64,000 nt of DNA, from NCBI GenBank assembly GCA_902825875.1, contig CADECP010000002.1, positions 248,001-312,000 on the forward strand, given 5' to 3'. Positions 26,013 through 35,104 of this stretch are shown here, piece after piece. The notes under the pieces were generated by a model that made no database searches, was not told the DNA's origin, and saw only the letters and a list, made by a program, of their open reading frames with translations. The DNA comes from an uncultured Acidobacteriota bacterium (GTDB lineage: Bacteria; Acidobacteriota; Blastocatellia; RBC074). The position numbers and the translations under genes are program-made. Each line of letters starts with the position of its first letter. Positions within the stretch are counted from its first letter, which is position 1.

Positions 26013-27443
26013 CTATTTTGCCAGCCGCAAGCTGCGAAGAATTTGCTGAAATGCGGCTTTGTATGCCTCCGCTTCGTCTTCTGGGGCGATGGTGACGATG
26101 TAAAACATCCTACCGTCTGAAGTCACAGTGGTGTAGGTGACATCAATTTCCGCGACTCCATTGATCGCCGAAGGGCCTGCGACGGCTGCTGCCAACGCCT
26201 GCTGCCCGGCGAGAGAAGTTTCTTTTATCTGTCCAATCGGCTGGAAATCAGCATTGGTTTCCAGTTGGCGTTGGATAAAAGCCCTTGTCGCAGAAGCCAG
26301 ATCGCCTTGTCGGACTTCCATCACTCCGACAAAAATTCCATGAGTTACCATCATTGAATCTTCGCTTTGATTCGGTATTTTCCCGTAAGCGCCTTTGGGA
26401 GCGAAGATGAAGTTCGATGAATTCGCTTTTAGTGTGTCCCAATTGGCAGGAACCTGTAGCGCGAAAGAGCCATCTTCGGATTGAAAGCCTTTGAATTTAC
26501 CGGTTGGCCGCTGCGGGCGTGCGCCGAGTTCCAGATGAGCAGGGTCTTTTCCAATGCGGCGAAGCTGACTGGTTGCGCTCAATTGCGGAGCGCGACCTGT
26601 TAAGCGAGCCTTGGCTTGCTCGAATTCCGGTGACGTATGAGTTGGGTTGGCACTAACGGGCAGGTTTTTGATTTCGGCCAGAATGTATTCGATACGATTG
26701 CCCGGATCAGGGTGATCGCTGAGCATTTCCGGCGTGCGCTGCCCGCCTTCAGCCTGAAGCGTCTTGAAGAAATTTGCCATATCGCGCGGATCGTATCCGG
26801 CTTCGGCAATGATTCGTGCTCCTTCCAAATCGGCTTGTTTTTCCGCTGTGCGTCCGTGTTTCAGGAAATATAGATTTGCGCCAAGCCCGCCAATCGCGCT
26901 GACGGCTCCGCCCAGATCGGCTCCTTCGCCACTTGAAGCCAGTGTGCCAAGAATGCCTAAACCCATTTGAGCAATTCGTTGTTTGGAAGCTTGGTTGGTT
27001 CCGTGCCGCAACGCCGCGTGAGCGATTTCGTGCGCCATCACGCCTGCCAGTTCGCCTTCATTGCGAGCGGCGGCGATGGTTCCGGCGTTGACGAACAAAA
27101 AACCACCAGGCAAAGCAAAGGCGTTGATTTCTTTGGTGGCGACTGTGCGGAATTGATATGGAAATTTTTCGCCTGCGGCTTTGGCTACCAGTTTTGCGCC
27201 TAGTTGGCTGATGTAGTTGGAAATTTGCGGATCATCCAGCATGGGCGTTTCGCGGATAATCTGTTCCGCAGACTGTCGCCCCATTTCTACGTCCTGTTCC
27301 GGGCTGAAGAAATTGACGCCGGGTTTGAATTTCGGCTGAGACTTCGATCCAGCCGGAGCTTCCAGATTTCCACCTCCGCTGCAGGCTTGTCCCGCGAGCA
27401 AAGCAAAAACTAAAAATGAAAGTGTCAGTTGTTTTCTGAGCAT
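26013..27443 (-). CDS. M48-family metalloprotease, probable lipoprotein
   Basis: A 476-residue protein. The signal sequence ends LLAGQACSGGG, a likely though non-ideal lipobox with Cys21. The zinc motif is His138-Glu139-x-x-His142 in AGVMAHEIAHAALRHG, with the third ligand region EKQADLEGARI, matching BepA/LoiP-type M48 peptidases (PF01435) that control outer membrane protein folding. The region after ~300 is a separate domain (FKGFQSEDGSFALQVPANWD) of the PsbP/DUF1795-like type. It is probably attached to a membrane facing the periplasm. A palindrome (27468-27529) lies just upstream of the start. Confidence 0.88.
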   Translation of the reverse strand: MLRKQLTLSFLVFALLAGQACSGGGNLEAPAGSKSQPKFKPGVNFFSPEQDVEMGRQSAEQIIRETPMLDDPQISNYISQLGAKLVAKAAGEKFPYQFRTVATKEINAFALPGGFLFVNAGTIAAARNEGELAGVMAHEIAHAALRHGTNQASKQRIAQMGLGILGTLASSGEGADLGGAVSAIGGLGANLYFLKHGRTAEKQADLEGARIIAEAGYDPRDMANFFKTLQAEGGQRTPEMLSDHPDPGNRIEYILAEIKNLPVSANPTHTSPEFEQAKARLTGRAPQLSATSQLRRIGKDPAHLELGARPQRPTGKFKGFQSEDGSFALQVPANWDTLKANSSNFIFAPKGAYGKIPNQSEDSMMVTHGIFVGVMEVRQGDLASATRAFIQRQLETNADFQPIGQIKETSLAGQQALAAAVAGPSAINGVAEIDVTYTTVTSDGRMFYIVTIAPEDEAEAYKAAFQQILRSLRLAK

Positions 27444-27467
27444 GAAAAATCTCCTCTATCTGGTGCG

Positions 27468-27529
27468 GTACCGCGCGCGTCAGCAAGCGGCTGGCCGAAG
27501 AATCAACCGCTTGCTGACGCGCGCGGTAC
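27468..27529. repeat. REP-like palindrome, family C
   Basis: A perfect inverted repeat with 23-base arms, 27468-27490 (starting GTACCGCGCGCGTCAGCAAG) and 27507-27529, and a 16-base loop. It lies between the SDR stop and the M48 start. It has no T-run, so it is a mobile-type palindrome more than a terminator, although it will fold strongly in any read-through transcript. Confidence 0.85.
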
Positions 27530-27537
27530 TTTACCGG

Positions 27538-28335
27538 TCAGGCGCGAGTGGAAAAGGGGCGATACAGTTTTGAAGCCATTCGCGTTACGGTTCGACGCGA
27601 AACAAATCGTTCGATAAAGACCATTGCCGAATTACCGAAGCCGGAAATCACGACGCTTCTGTTTGCGGCCAGAGCTTTTAAGCCGGCTTCGACGACTTCT
27701 TCGGGCGTTTGCATTTTGACAGGGCGTTTGGTGCGTTCGGTTCCGGCTACGGCTTGAAAATGCGTTCCGGTCGGGCCGGGGCAAACAGCCAGAACTCGAA
27801 CGCCCAGAGGCTGGCATTCAGCCCACAAGGCTTCGCTGAACGTCAGGATGAAAGACTTTGTTGCGGCATAGGTGGCGAAATACGGCACGCCTTGAAACGC
27901 CGCAGTCGAAGCCAGTTGAATCACCGCTCCGTTGCCCCGTCGCAGCATCGGTTGCAAAAACAAATGGCTCAGACTTACCAGAGCCGATACGTTGACCTGA
28001 ATCATTTCCAACTGCCGGTCGAGCGGCAAGTCGGCAAAATCTCCAACCGCGCCGAATCCAGCGTTGTTGATAAGCAAGTCCACTTGCTGGCCGCGCCCTT
28101 CGGTTTCGTCAAACAATTTTTGCCAGGCGGCTGTCTGCGCAAGATCAGCGGCGATTACCGTAACTTCGACCTTGAACTGAGAACGAAGTCCTTCGGCCAG
28201 AGCTTCCAGGCGTTCAACCGAACGAGCCGTCAAAATCAGGTTCGCGCCGTCAGTTGCCAATCGCCTGGCAAAGGCTTCGCCAATGCCATAAGACGCGCCG
28301 GTTATCAGTGCTGTTTTGTTTTTCCATTCGGACAT
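27538..28335 (-). CDS. Short-chain dehydrogenase/reductase
   Basis: A 265-residue classical SDR. The cofactor motif TGASYGIGEAFAR is at 12-24, NNAG is at LLINNAGFGAVG, and the catalytic Ser and YxxxK are in LASTAAFQG and YAATKSFI. The family reduces ketones or aldehydes or oxidises alcohols with NAD(P); the substrate is not evident. The start lies 2 bases after the stop of the phosphoesterase, so the two are read together. The C-terminal tail after ~235 (FIERFVSRRTVTRMASKLY) resembles the membrane-associating SDRs of the DltE/YqjQ group. Confidence 0.87.
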   Translation of the reverse strand: MSEWKNKTALITGASYGIGEAFARRLATDGANLILTARSVERLEALAEGLRSQFKVEVTVIAADLAQTAAWQKLFDETEGRGQQVDLLINNAGFGAVGDFADLPLDRQLEMIQVNVSALVSLSHLFLQPMLRRGNGAVIQLASTAAFQGVPYFATYAATKSFILTFSEALWAECQPLGVRVLAVCPGPTGTHFQAVAGTERTKRPVKMQTPEEVVEAGLKALAANRSVVISGFGNSAMVFIERFVSRRTVTRMASKLYRPFSTRA

Positions 28336-28337
28336 GT

Positions 28338-29216
28338 TTAAGCCTTCACCAACTCCAGCAAAGTGATTTCCGGCGGGCAGCCATATCGCAGCGGCGCTAT
28401 AACGGTTCCCAAGCCACGATTGACGTAAAGCTGTGTTGCGCCGAGTTCCGTGTGGCCGCGAGTCAGGCGGCGGCTTGGGCGACGAAGCCAGCGATTCAAT
28501 TTGGAATCTTTGCGACCGGTCAGCAATCGCCAGTTTATCTGACCGCCGTGAGTGTGACCGGAAAGCACCAGATCAATTCCGGCGCGGGCGGCTTCACGAA
28601 TGATGCGCGGGTTGTGGCAAAGCAAAATACGTGTTTCTTCGACGGAAGTGCCAAGCAGTGCCAATCGCAAATCGTCTTGACCGACCATGATGTCGTCAAC
28701 GCCAAGCAGACGAATGTGTGATTCGGCAAGATTTAGTTTGAAGTTTTCGTTGGTCAGCACGCTGATTCCTTGTTCCGCCAGAGCCGCCCACATCGCTTTG
28801 CCGTCCGTCCAATGGTCGTGATTGCCCAACACGGCAAAGACTCCGTGGGGCGCACGCAACTCGGCCAGCGCGCGGGCGCAGCCCGGAATGTAATCGCGCG
28901 AATGTGAAATGTAATCGCCAGTCAGCACAAACAAATCAGGTTGAAGTTCGTTGGCGCGGCGTACGGCAGCGACGATTTCTGATTCGCTGAAATATGGGCT
29001 GTGGTGAATGTCCGACAACTGAGCGATGCGAAATCCCTGAAATTCGCTCGGCAGTTTGGGCAGCAAAATTCGCTGATGAGTGATTTCAATCTGACGGGGT
29101 TCGGCCAGCGCCGATTGCAGCAACAGGGAAAACGTCTGCAACCATCGCATTCGTTGGCGCGGTTGGGGATCGAGCGCACGACGTTGCTTGAAGCGCATGA
29201 TGACGGAATTTTTCAT
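28338..29216 (-). CDS. Metallophosphoesterase (YkuE-like)
   Basis: A 292-residue protein with all five phosphoesterase blocks: QLSDIHHSP, LTGDYISHS, VLGNHDHW, LLCHNPRI and LSGHTHGGQI, which bind two metal ions. The group (YkuE/calcineurin-like) hydrolyses phosphoesters, including UDP-linked lipid sugars in some members. An N-terminal basic stretch precedes a short hydrophobic segment (FSLLLQSALA), so it may be membrane-anchored. It is first in a two-gene unit with the SDR and divergent from a glycosyltransferase, with a 161-base shared promoter region. Confidence 0.87.
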   Translation of the reverse strand: MKNSVIMRFKQRRALDPQPRQRMRWLQTFSLLLQSALAEPRQIEITHQRILLPKLPSEFQGFRIAQLSDIHHSPYFSESEIVAAVRRANELQPDLFVLTGDYISHSRDYIPGCARALAELRAPHGVFAVLGNHDHWTDGKAMWAALAEQGISVLTNENFKLNLAESHIRLLGVDDIMVGQDDLRLALLGTSVEETRILLCHNPRIIREAARAGIDLVLSGHTHGGQINWRLLTGRKDSKLNRWLRRPSRRLTRGHTELGATQLYVNRGLGTVIAPLRYGCPPEITLLELVKA

Positions 29217-29377
29217 CCAGCAAAGCTCCTGAATAAAATGCGTTGATTATATTGAGGACAAGAGAGAGCGAAGTTTCAGACGACTTCTGTACGTTTCGTG
29301 ATTCACAGCGCGCGAATTATATTCGCCGACATCGGTTGGCCGCAATCAACCGAACTCTAAAAACTACGAGGCTGAAA

Positions 29378-30106
29378 TTGACTACACCCAACCCCAAACA
29401 CCCTGACCGACAACTCATCAGCATTGTCATTCCTGTTTTCAACGAAGAATCGCAAATTGCCGCCACCTTATCAGAGCTTGAACAGGCAACGTTCGACCAG
29501 GCCGTTGAATTGATCGTCGCCGATGGCGGCAGTACCGATCGCACGGTTGAACTTGTCAGCGGATTTAAGTCCGTACAGATCGTCAACTGCCAGCAGGCGA
29601 ATCGAGGGTGGCAAATGAACGAAGGTGCGGCGGCGGCAAACGGGGAAACGCTGTTGTTTTTACATGCAGACGTAGCTCTGCCAGCAAATGCCTTGCCCTC
29701 AATTGGCCAATCGTTGCTGGATGAATCTGTAGTGGGCGGATGTTTTCAAATTCGATTTCCGGCAGATGCGACGGCTTCGCTGCGAACGGTGGCTTGGGGG
29801 ATCAATCTGCGAACGCGGCTGTTCAAAACCGCTACGGGCGATCAGGCAATTTTTGTACGCAGAAGTGTTTTTGACGACATTGGCGGTTACGAAACCTTTC
29901 CGCTAATGGAAGACATAGCTTTGTTCAATGCAATGAAACGACGAGGCAAGGTTGTCGTGCTCGACGGACAGGTAGAAATCTCGCCGCGTCGCTGGCTGCA
30001 ATTCGGCGTCTGGCGAACTGTGCTGTTGATGTACCTGCTGCGATTTGGTTACTGGCTGGGAGTCCATCCGGCGATGCTCAAACGCTTCTTCATTGATGTC
30101 AGATGA
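29378..30106 (+). CDS. TIGR04283-type glycosyltransferase (GT-A, family 2)
   Basis: A 242-residue glycosyltransferase. GAGG lies 6 bases before a TTG at 29378, immediately before the catalytic domain, so this start is preferred; the open frame runs 45 codons further upstream without similarity. Motifs: ISIVIPVFNEESQIAATL, ELIVADGGSTDRTVEL, the nucleotide/metal LLFLHADVALP, and ATGDQAIFVRRSVFDDIGGY. The family, which includes arsenosugar-type glycosyltransferases, transfers a sugar to an unknown acceptor. A C-terminal hydrophobic segment (VLLMYLLRFGYWLGVHP) suggests membrane association. Confidence 0.85.
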   Translation: MTTPNPKHPDRQLISIVIPVFNEESQIAATLSELEQATFDQAVELIVADGGSTDRTVELVSGFKSVQIVNCQQANRGWQMNEGAAAANGETLLFLHADVALPANALPSIGQSLLDESVVGGCFQIRFPADATASLRTVAWGINLRTRLFKTATGDQAIFVRRSVFDDIGGYETFPLMEDIALFNAMKRRGKVVVLDGQVEISPRRWLQFGVWRTVLLMYLLRFGYWLGVHPAMLKRFFIDVR

Positions 30107-30208
30107 GTGGCTTGACGGTTGGCTGACCGAACGGTACAACGCGCACGAATCTGACTTTAACTTTTTGGGCAAAATCACAAACTGAAAAATCGCTTTGCGG
30201 AGAAATAC

Positions 30209-31933
30209 ATGAACTCAAGCTTTTTCAATCCTTCGATCAAATTACTGGCTTTCGTCTTACTTTCCTTGCTGTCCTGGTCAATTACCCAAGCTCAAGATTC
30301 AAAGAAGCAAGACCCGCGATTTCATCCTGTGCCGATGAATCCGGGACCGTTGGGCGCAGCCGGTTACATCACGCTGTTGCCGGTTGATGATCGTCCGGCG
30401 GTTGGCCAGTTCGCTCAAATGATCGGAGCCGTTGCCGATCACAAAGTGACCATGCCGCCGAAAGAAATGCTCGGAAAGTTTTCCACGCCGGGCGACACGG
30501 CGCGGTTGGAGCAGTGGTTGAAGTCGCAAGACTATTCCAAGACTGACGCGCTGATTGTTTCAGTGGATATGCTGACTTACGGCGGATTGGTAGCTTCGCG
30601 CACGCACAAGGTTTCATTCGACGAAGCCAAAAAGCGGCTGGAGTTTTTCCGCTGGTTCAAATCGAAATATCCGCGAGTGCCGGTTTACGCCTTCAATGTG
30701 ATTATGCGCGTTGCTCCGACAGCGACGGCTGCGACGCGCGGCATTCACGACAAGCTGGCTCGCTGGGCGGAGTTGAAAGACCGCGCGCCGAAAAGCGGCG
30801 ATAAAAATCTGGCTGCTGAACTTGAGCAATTGACCAAAGACCTGTCGCCAGCGGTGATTGACGATTATTTGGCTGCGCGCAAACGCGACCTGCAAATCAA
30901 TCTGGCCATGCTCGATTTGGTCAAAGCCGGAACCATCAACGAACTGATTTTGTTGCAAGACGATGCCCGGCAGTTTGGGCTGCATCGTCAAGATCAAGCC
31001 GTTCTTCGCTCGAAGCTGAAAGAACTCAATCTGGAATCGAAAGTCCCGATTTATAACGGCACAGACGAAGGTTCGTTGTCGCTGGTCAGCCGAGCCGTGC
31101 TGGATAAGTTTCAGTATCGTCTAAAAGTCGCGGTTATTTATTCATCCGAAAAAAGCCGCGAACTGATTTCGCCTTACGAAGATCATCCGCTGCAATTCAC
31201 CGTCGAAAACCAGATTCGCGCCGCCGGAGGCATTCCCGTCAGTGAATTCGATCAAAGCGATTACCGTTTGTTCGTCAACGCTCCCGGAACCACCGACGAA
31301 GACTTCGATCTGTTTTTGAAAAAGCTGTTGAAGGAATTGAAAGACAATCGCCACATCGCGTTGGCCGATGTGCTGTTTCCCAAACCTCATTTCAGCGGAG
31401 CCGATGAACGAATCATCACTGCCTTGAAGCGGGAAAACCTGTTTGATCGTTTTGCCGGATACGCCGCCTGGAACACGGCTGGAAACACCTTGGGGACTAC
31501 GATTCCTCATGCCAATTTGCGAGTCTTTTTCCGCTCGAAGCTCAACGACCGTGCCGACCGCGCCGCTCGCACAGAAGCCGCCCACCTGGAATTTCTGTTG
31601 AACCGATTAGCTGGCGATTACCTCTACCACGACATCGTTCGGCTGGATGTGAATGCGCGGCTTCGCGCCGAAGCCAAAACCGATGAAGTGACTTACGAAT
31701 TCACGCCGGAACGTTACGCCCAAATCAACCGCGAAGTCAGCGACAAGCTGAAAGCCCAAATCGAACGTTTCTTCGCCGACCACTTCAAAGGCCGAACGCA
31801 CCGGCTGGCGGTTTACAAAGGCATTGAAAAAAACATCACCGTCACCGGGCTGAACGGTTTGAACATTTACTTGCCGTGGTCGCGCGCGTTCGAGTGCGTG
31901 ATCGAATTGAAACTTGATTACTCTGCGAACTAA
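30209..31933 (+). CDS. DUF4127 family exported protein
   Basis: A 574-residue protein with a signal peptide ([18 protein letters not shown]). The DUF4127 blocks are present: [19 protein letters not shown] near 55, [19 protein letters not shown] near 115 and [18 protein letters not shown] near 250; [14 protein letters not shown] is also typical. The family's role is unknown, though it is often considered glycosidase-like or involved in polysaccharide metabolism. Length is normal for the family, and no truncation is seen. It lies upstream of a GntP-like permease, which may import a product. Confidence 0.85.
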   Translation: MNSSFFNPSIKLLAFVLLSLLSWSITQAQDSKKQDPRFHPVPMNPGPLGAAGYITLLPVDDRPAVGQFAQMIGAVADHKVTMPPKEMLGKFSTPGDTARLEQWLKSQDYSKTDALIVSVDMLTYGGLVASRTHKVSFDEAKKRLEFFRWFKSKYPRVPVYAFNVIMRVAPTATAATRGIHDKLARWAELKDRAPKSGDKNLAAELEQLTKDLSPAVIDDYLAARKRDLQINLAMLDLVKAGTINELILLQDDARQFGLHRQDQAVLRSKLKELNLESKVPIYNGTDEGSLSLVSRAVLDKFQYRLKVAVIYSSEKSRELISPYEDHPLQFTVENQIRAAGGIPVSEFDQSDYRLFVNAPGTTDEDFDLFLKKLLKELKDNRHIALADVLFPKPHFSGADERIITALKRENLFDRFAGYAAWNTAGNTLGTTIPHANLRVFFRSKLNDRADRAARTEAAHLEFLLNRLAGDYLYHDIVRLDVNARLRAEAKTDEVTYEFTPERYAQINREVSDKLKAQIERFFADHFKGRTHRLAVYKGIEKNITVTGLNGLNIYLPWSRAFECVIELKLDYSAN

Positions 31934-31947
31934 CCTCTTCAGAAAAC

Positions 31948-32050
31948 TGGCAATTACGCATTAACCATTGACCATTGCCCATTAGTTGGTCGGTAGGAAG
32001 GTTTCTACCCTTTCAAATAATGGCTAATTGCTAGTGGTTAATGGTCAATT
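31948..32050. repeat. Degenerate inverted repeat, ATTGACCATT type
   Basis: The gap between the DUF4127 gene and the permease contains ATTGACCATT (31967-31976) and its complement AATGGTCAAT (32040-32049), with imperfect complementarity beyond both. A small hairpin (GGTAG/CTACC, 31993-32010) lies inside. It resembles decayed intergenic repeats and not a terminator. Confidence 0.5.
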
Positions 32051-32097
32051 TAGCTCTGAAGTGGTAGCCGCAGTCGAACAACCTTTCCTTATTTTTG

Positions 32098-33360
32098 ATG
32101 ACTGCATTTTTGATAGTTCTTGTTTTCGTCGTCTTTGCCGCGTTGATGATTTCGCGGCGAATGCCTGCCATTTTGGCGGTTCCGGCGATGGCGGTTTGCA
32201 TTGCTGCCGTAGCCAAAACTCCAGTCAAAGTCATTTTGGAAACAGTCATCACGGATGGTTCGGCAAGATTGGCTAGCCAATACTTGATGGTTTTTGCCGG
32301 AGCTATGCTTGGCCGAGTTGTCATGCAAACCGGAATCGCCGAAAGCATGATTAAGCGCGCGGCGGAATTCGGCGGCGACCGTCCGTTGATCGTCGCCGTC
32401 ACGTTGATGATTGCCATCGCCTGGCTGTTCACTACGCTGACCGGGCTTGGCGCAGTGATTATGGTTGGCGGATTGGCTCTGCCGATTATGATGAGCATTG
32501 GTGTACCGCGAAAATTGACAGGCGTGTTGTTCATCCTGGCATTTTCGCTGGGGCTGATTTTCAACATTGCGCTGTGGGGCTTTTATCAGGGAACGCTGGG
32601 CATTGAGCCGCAAGCCGTCAAGCAGTTTGCGGCCATCCTGGCCGCGATTGATGCCGCCGTTATCATTGTGTTTCTGGTCATTGCCTCGCGGCGGATGAAT
32701 AGTTACGGAGCCTGGGCGGTTGCGGTTGAAGACGGCTCAAAGGGAGCAAAGCGCGACGTGTCGTTGTTTGCCTTGCTGGTTCCGATTCTTCCATTGGTGC
32801 TGCACGGTTGGCTGAAGGTTCCGGTCGTCGCAGCGTTTTTGATCGGAGCCATTTTGGGCGTGTTGGTGACCAGTCCAAAAGAAATGGTGCGGCAATTATC
32901 CAGCGCTTCGGTCAAAGGTTTTGAAGACGTGGCTCCGGCGGTGATTTTGATGATCGGCATTGGCATGTTGCTGAGCGCGACGACGCTGCCAGCGGTCAAA
33001 GCTTCGCTGACGCCGTTGGTGGGCGCGATCAATCTGAAATCGCCGCTGACTTATGTCGCATTTTTCGGATTACTGTCTCCGCTGGCGTTGTATCGCGGCC
33101 CGTTGAATCCTTATGGCATAGGCATCGGAGTTTACCTGTTAATCAAGGATTTGAATTTGCTGCCGCCACTGGCTCTGCTGGCTGCGGTTATGAGCGTAGT
33201 GCAGGTGCAAAGCGCCTGCGATCCGACCAATACTCACAATGTCTGGGTTGCCAATTACGTCGGCATGCGCGTTGAAGAAATCACGCGGCAAACTATTCTC
33301 TTCAAAGTTGTTGTGTGTTTGATTGGCTTGGCAGTTGGCGGCTGGTTATTTCTGAGATGA
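32098..33360 (+). CDS. GntP-like permease (ion transporter superfamily)
   Basis: A 420-residue polytopic membrane protein with about 12 hydrophobic spans. MVFAGAMLGRVVMQTGIAES in the N-terminal half and VILMIGIGMLLSATTLP in the C-terminal half are related repeats typical of the GntP/IT superfamily. The intervening loop SACDPTNTHNVWVANYVG is a likely re-entrant substrate site. It would import an organic acid such as gluconate or another carboxylate; the substrate is inferred only by family. A TTG directly before the ATG is less likely as start. It follows DUF4127, possibly as a functional pair. Confidence 0.8.
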   Translation: MTAFLIVLVFVVFAALMISRRMPAILAVPAMAVCIAAVAKTPVKVILETVITDGSARLASQYLMVFAGAMLGRVVMQTGIAESMIKRAAEFGGDRPLIVAVTLMIAIAWLFTTLTGLGAVIMVGGLALPIMMSIGVPRKLTGVLFILAFSLGLIFNIALWGFYQGTLGIEPQAVKQFAAILAAIDAAVIIVFLVIASRRMNSYGAWAVAVEDGSKGAKRDVSLFALLVPILPLVLHGWLKVPVVAAFLIGAILGVLVTSPKEMVRQLSSASVKGFEDVAPAVILMIGIGMLLSATTLPAVKASLTPLVGAINLKSPLTYVAFFGLLSPLALYRGPLNPYGIGIGVYLLIKDLNLLPPLALLAAVMSVVQVQSACDPTNTHNVWVANYVGMRVEEITRQTILFKVVVCLIGLAVGGWLFLR

Positions 33361-33388
33361 AACCCGCCGCCACTGGCCAGAAATATCC

Positions 33389-33418
33389 TTAGCAACCGAA
33401 AACCACATTGGCTATAAT
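33389..33418 (+). promoter_or_regulatory. Candidate promoter for the PA14 protein
   Basis: A perfect TATAAT (33413-33418) has TTAGCA (33389-33394) 18 bases upstream, ~78 bases before the start codon. The -35 match is weak. Confidence 0.35.
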
Positions 33419-33495
33419 CCCGCCGCCCTCGAATTTGACCTCGAAATCGTTCCTCCCGTTTATCTGAAGCCGACCCCGCCCAACAAGGGAGTTTT

Positions 33496-35100
33496 ATGTT
33501 TGCCATTTTTGATAAGACGCACCGTCTGTTGCCACGAATTATTTTGTCGTTTGTTTTTGCCGTTTCGCTATTCATTTCGTTGCTTTATCCCGCTTCAAAA
33601 CCAGTTGCCGACACGCTTGCCGCAGGGCTGAAAGGCGAATACTTCGACAACGAAGATTTCACCGCGCTAAAACTCACGCGCACCGACACCGCCGTAGATT
33701 TCAATTGGGTGTTCAACTCGCCCGATTCGACGATCAATTCCGAAAACTTTTCAGTCCGATGGACAGGGCAACTTACTCCGTCCACGTCGGGAAATTATGT
33801 GCTGGTCACGCAATCCGACGACGGAGTTCGGTTATGGATCGGCAATCAACTGGTGATTGATAATTTCACGCCGCATGCGCTGACCGAAGATCGCAGCGCC
33901 GTCATCGCGCTGACCGGCGGGCAGAGCTACAACCTGCGGCTGGAATACTTTGAACTGACGGCGAATGCGATCATTCGGCTGATGTGGATTCGTCCGGGGC
34001 AGACCGCACCGGAAGTCATTCCTTCAGCGAATTTGGCAACGCCTGTGAATCCGAATCCCGCGCCGACGTTGTCGAATTTGTCGCCGACGATCATTCCATC
34101 GGGAACTGCCAACGCGACGTTGACCGTCAACGGCAGCAGCTTTTTGCAAGGCGCGGTGGTTCAATTCAACAACTCCGCGCGAACGACGACTTTTGTCAGC
34201 AGCACCCAATTGACTGTCACGCTTCAAGCCAGCGATCTGGCCTTTGCCGCTCAAGCCAAAATCACCGCGGTCAATCCGTTGCCGGGTGGTGGAACCTCCA
34301 ATCCGCTGACGCTGACTGTCAGCGGAGGCTTTGAATCCGATGTGGCTCCGCGTCCGAACGGAACCAACAACGGTACGATCACGATTGCCGATTGGACACA
34401 GCTTGGTCGGTTTGCTTCCGGGTTGGATGTGGTGGCGGTTGGCAACGAATACCAGCGAGCCGATTGCGCGCCACGTTCGAGTTTGGGAGATGGGCGAATC
34501 ACCTTGACCGATTGGGTTCAGGCTGGGCGGTACGCGACGGCGCTTGATCCTGTGACCGGCGCGGGCGGGCCAACGGCTCCGGCGAATGGATTTCAGGTGG
34601 AGCAGACGGACAAGTCCGATGACGATCAAATTAGTCAGGCGCAAAATTCACGACGGATTTACAGCTTCAATCAATCGCCAAACTCCGTGGCTGTCGTTTG
34701 CGAAGGGCAGGGCGACGAAAACGCTTTTGGATTCAGTTTTCGGTTTGACGCCAGTCGTTGGGAATTGCTGTCGGTTTCTACTGGCCCGGATGCTGGCGAC
34801 GCAAAAGTGTTCGCCAACACGGAACGGGCTTTTTCTGGAGTTGCCGGATTGGTTTTGGCGCTTCCGCCGAACCGTCGTTTCGTTGTCGGGCAACGACGAA
34901 TTGCAGTTTTGACTTTCCAACCACGCTTGGGCAACATCGCGCCGTTTTTACCCGTGACAATTGAATTTGCAGACCATCCAATCGCGCGCGAAGTTGTCAG
35001 CGCCGAAGCTCAAAACCTGTACGCGAATTTTGTCTCAGGCTTTTATTCGCAGCCACTCGCCCGATTGGGTTCTGCAAACAGGCAAAGACAGAGGCACTAA
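33496..35100 (+). CDS. Secreted PA14 / IPT / dockerin-like / cohesin-like protein
   Basis: A 534-residue modular protein with a signal peptide. Residues ~45-160 form a PA14 domain (AGLKGEYFDNEDFTALKL, SDDGVRLWIGNQLVID). About 190-270 is an IPT/TIG domain (NPAPTLSNLSPTIIPSGTAN). From ~279 two dockerin-like calcium repeats follow: NGTNNGTITIADWTQLGRF and SLGDGRITLTDWVQAGRY. About 385-520 resembles a cohesin-like beta-sandwich (FGFSFRFDASRWELLSVS, LTFQPRLGN). PA14 commonly binds carbohydrate. GGGAG lies 4 bases before the ATG. Having dockerin-like and cohesin-like parts together suggests surface self-assembly; these calls are by pattern only. Confidence 0.75.
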   Translation: MFAIFDKTHRLLPRIILSFVFAVSLFISLLYPASKPVADTLAAGLKGEYFDNEDFTALKLTRTDTAVDFNWVFNSPDSTINSENFSVRWTGQLTPSTSGNYVLVTQSDDGVRLWIGNQLVIDNFTPHALTEDRSAVIALTGGQSYNLRLEYFELTANAIIRLMWIRPGQTAPEVIPSANLATPVNPNPAPTLSNLSPTIIPSGTANATLTVNGSSFLQGAVVQFNNSARTTTFVSSTQLTVTLQASDLAFAAQAKITAVNPLPGGGTSNPLTLTVSGGFESDVAPRPNGTNNGTITIADWTQLGRFASGLDVVAVGNEYQRADCAPRSSLGDGRITLTDWVQAGRYATALDPVTGAGGPTAPANGFQVEQTDKSDDDQISQAQNSRRIYSFNQSPNSVAVVCEGQGDENAFGFSFRFDASRWELLSVSTGPDAGDAKVFANTERAFSGVAGLVLALPPNRRFVVGQRRIAVLTFQPRLGNIAPFLPVTIEFADHPIAREVVSAEAQNLYANFVSGFYSQPLARLGSANRQRQRH

Positions 35101-35104
35101 AACA

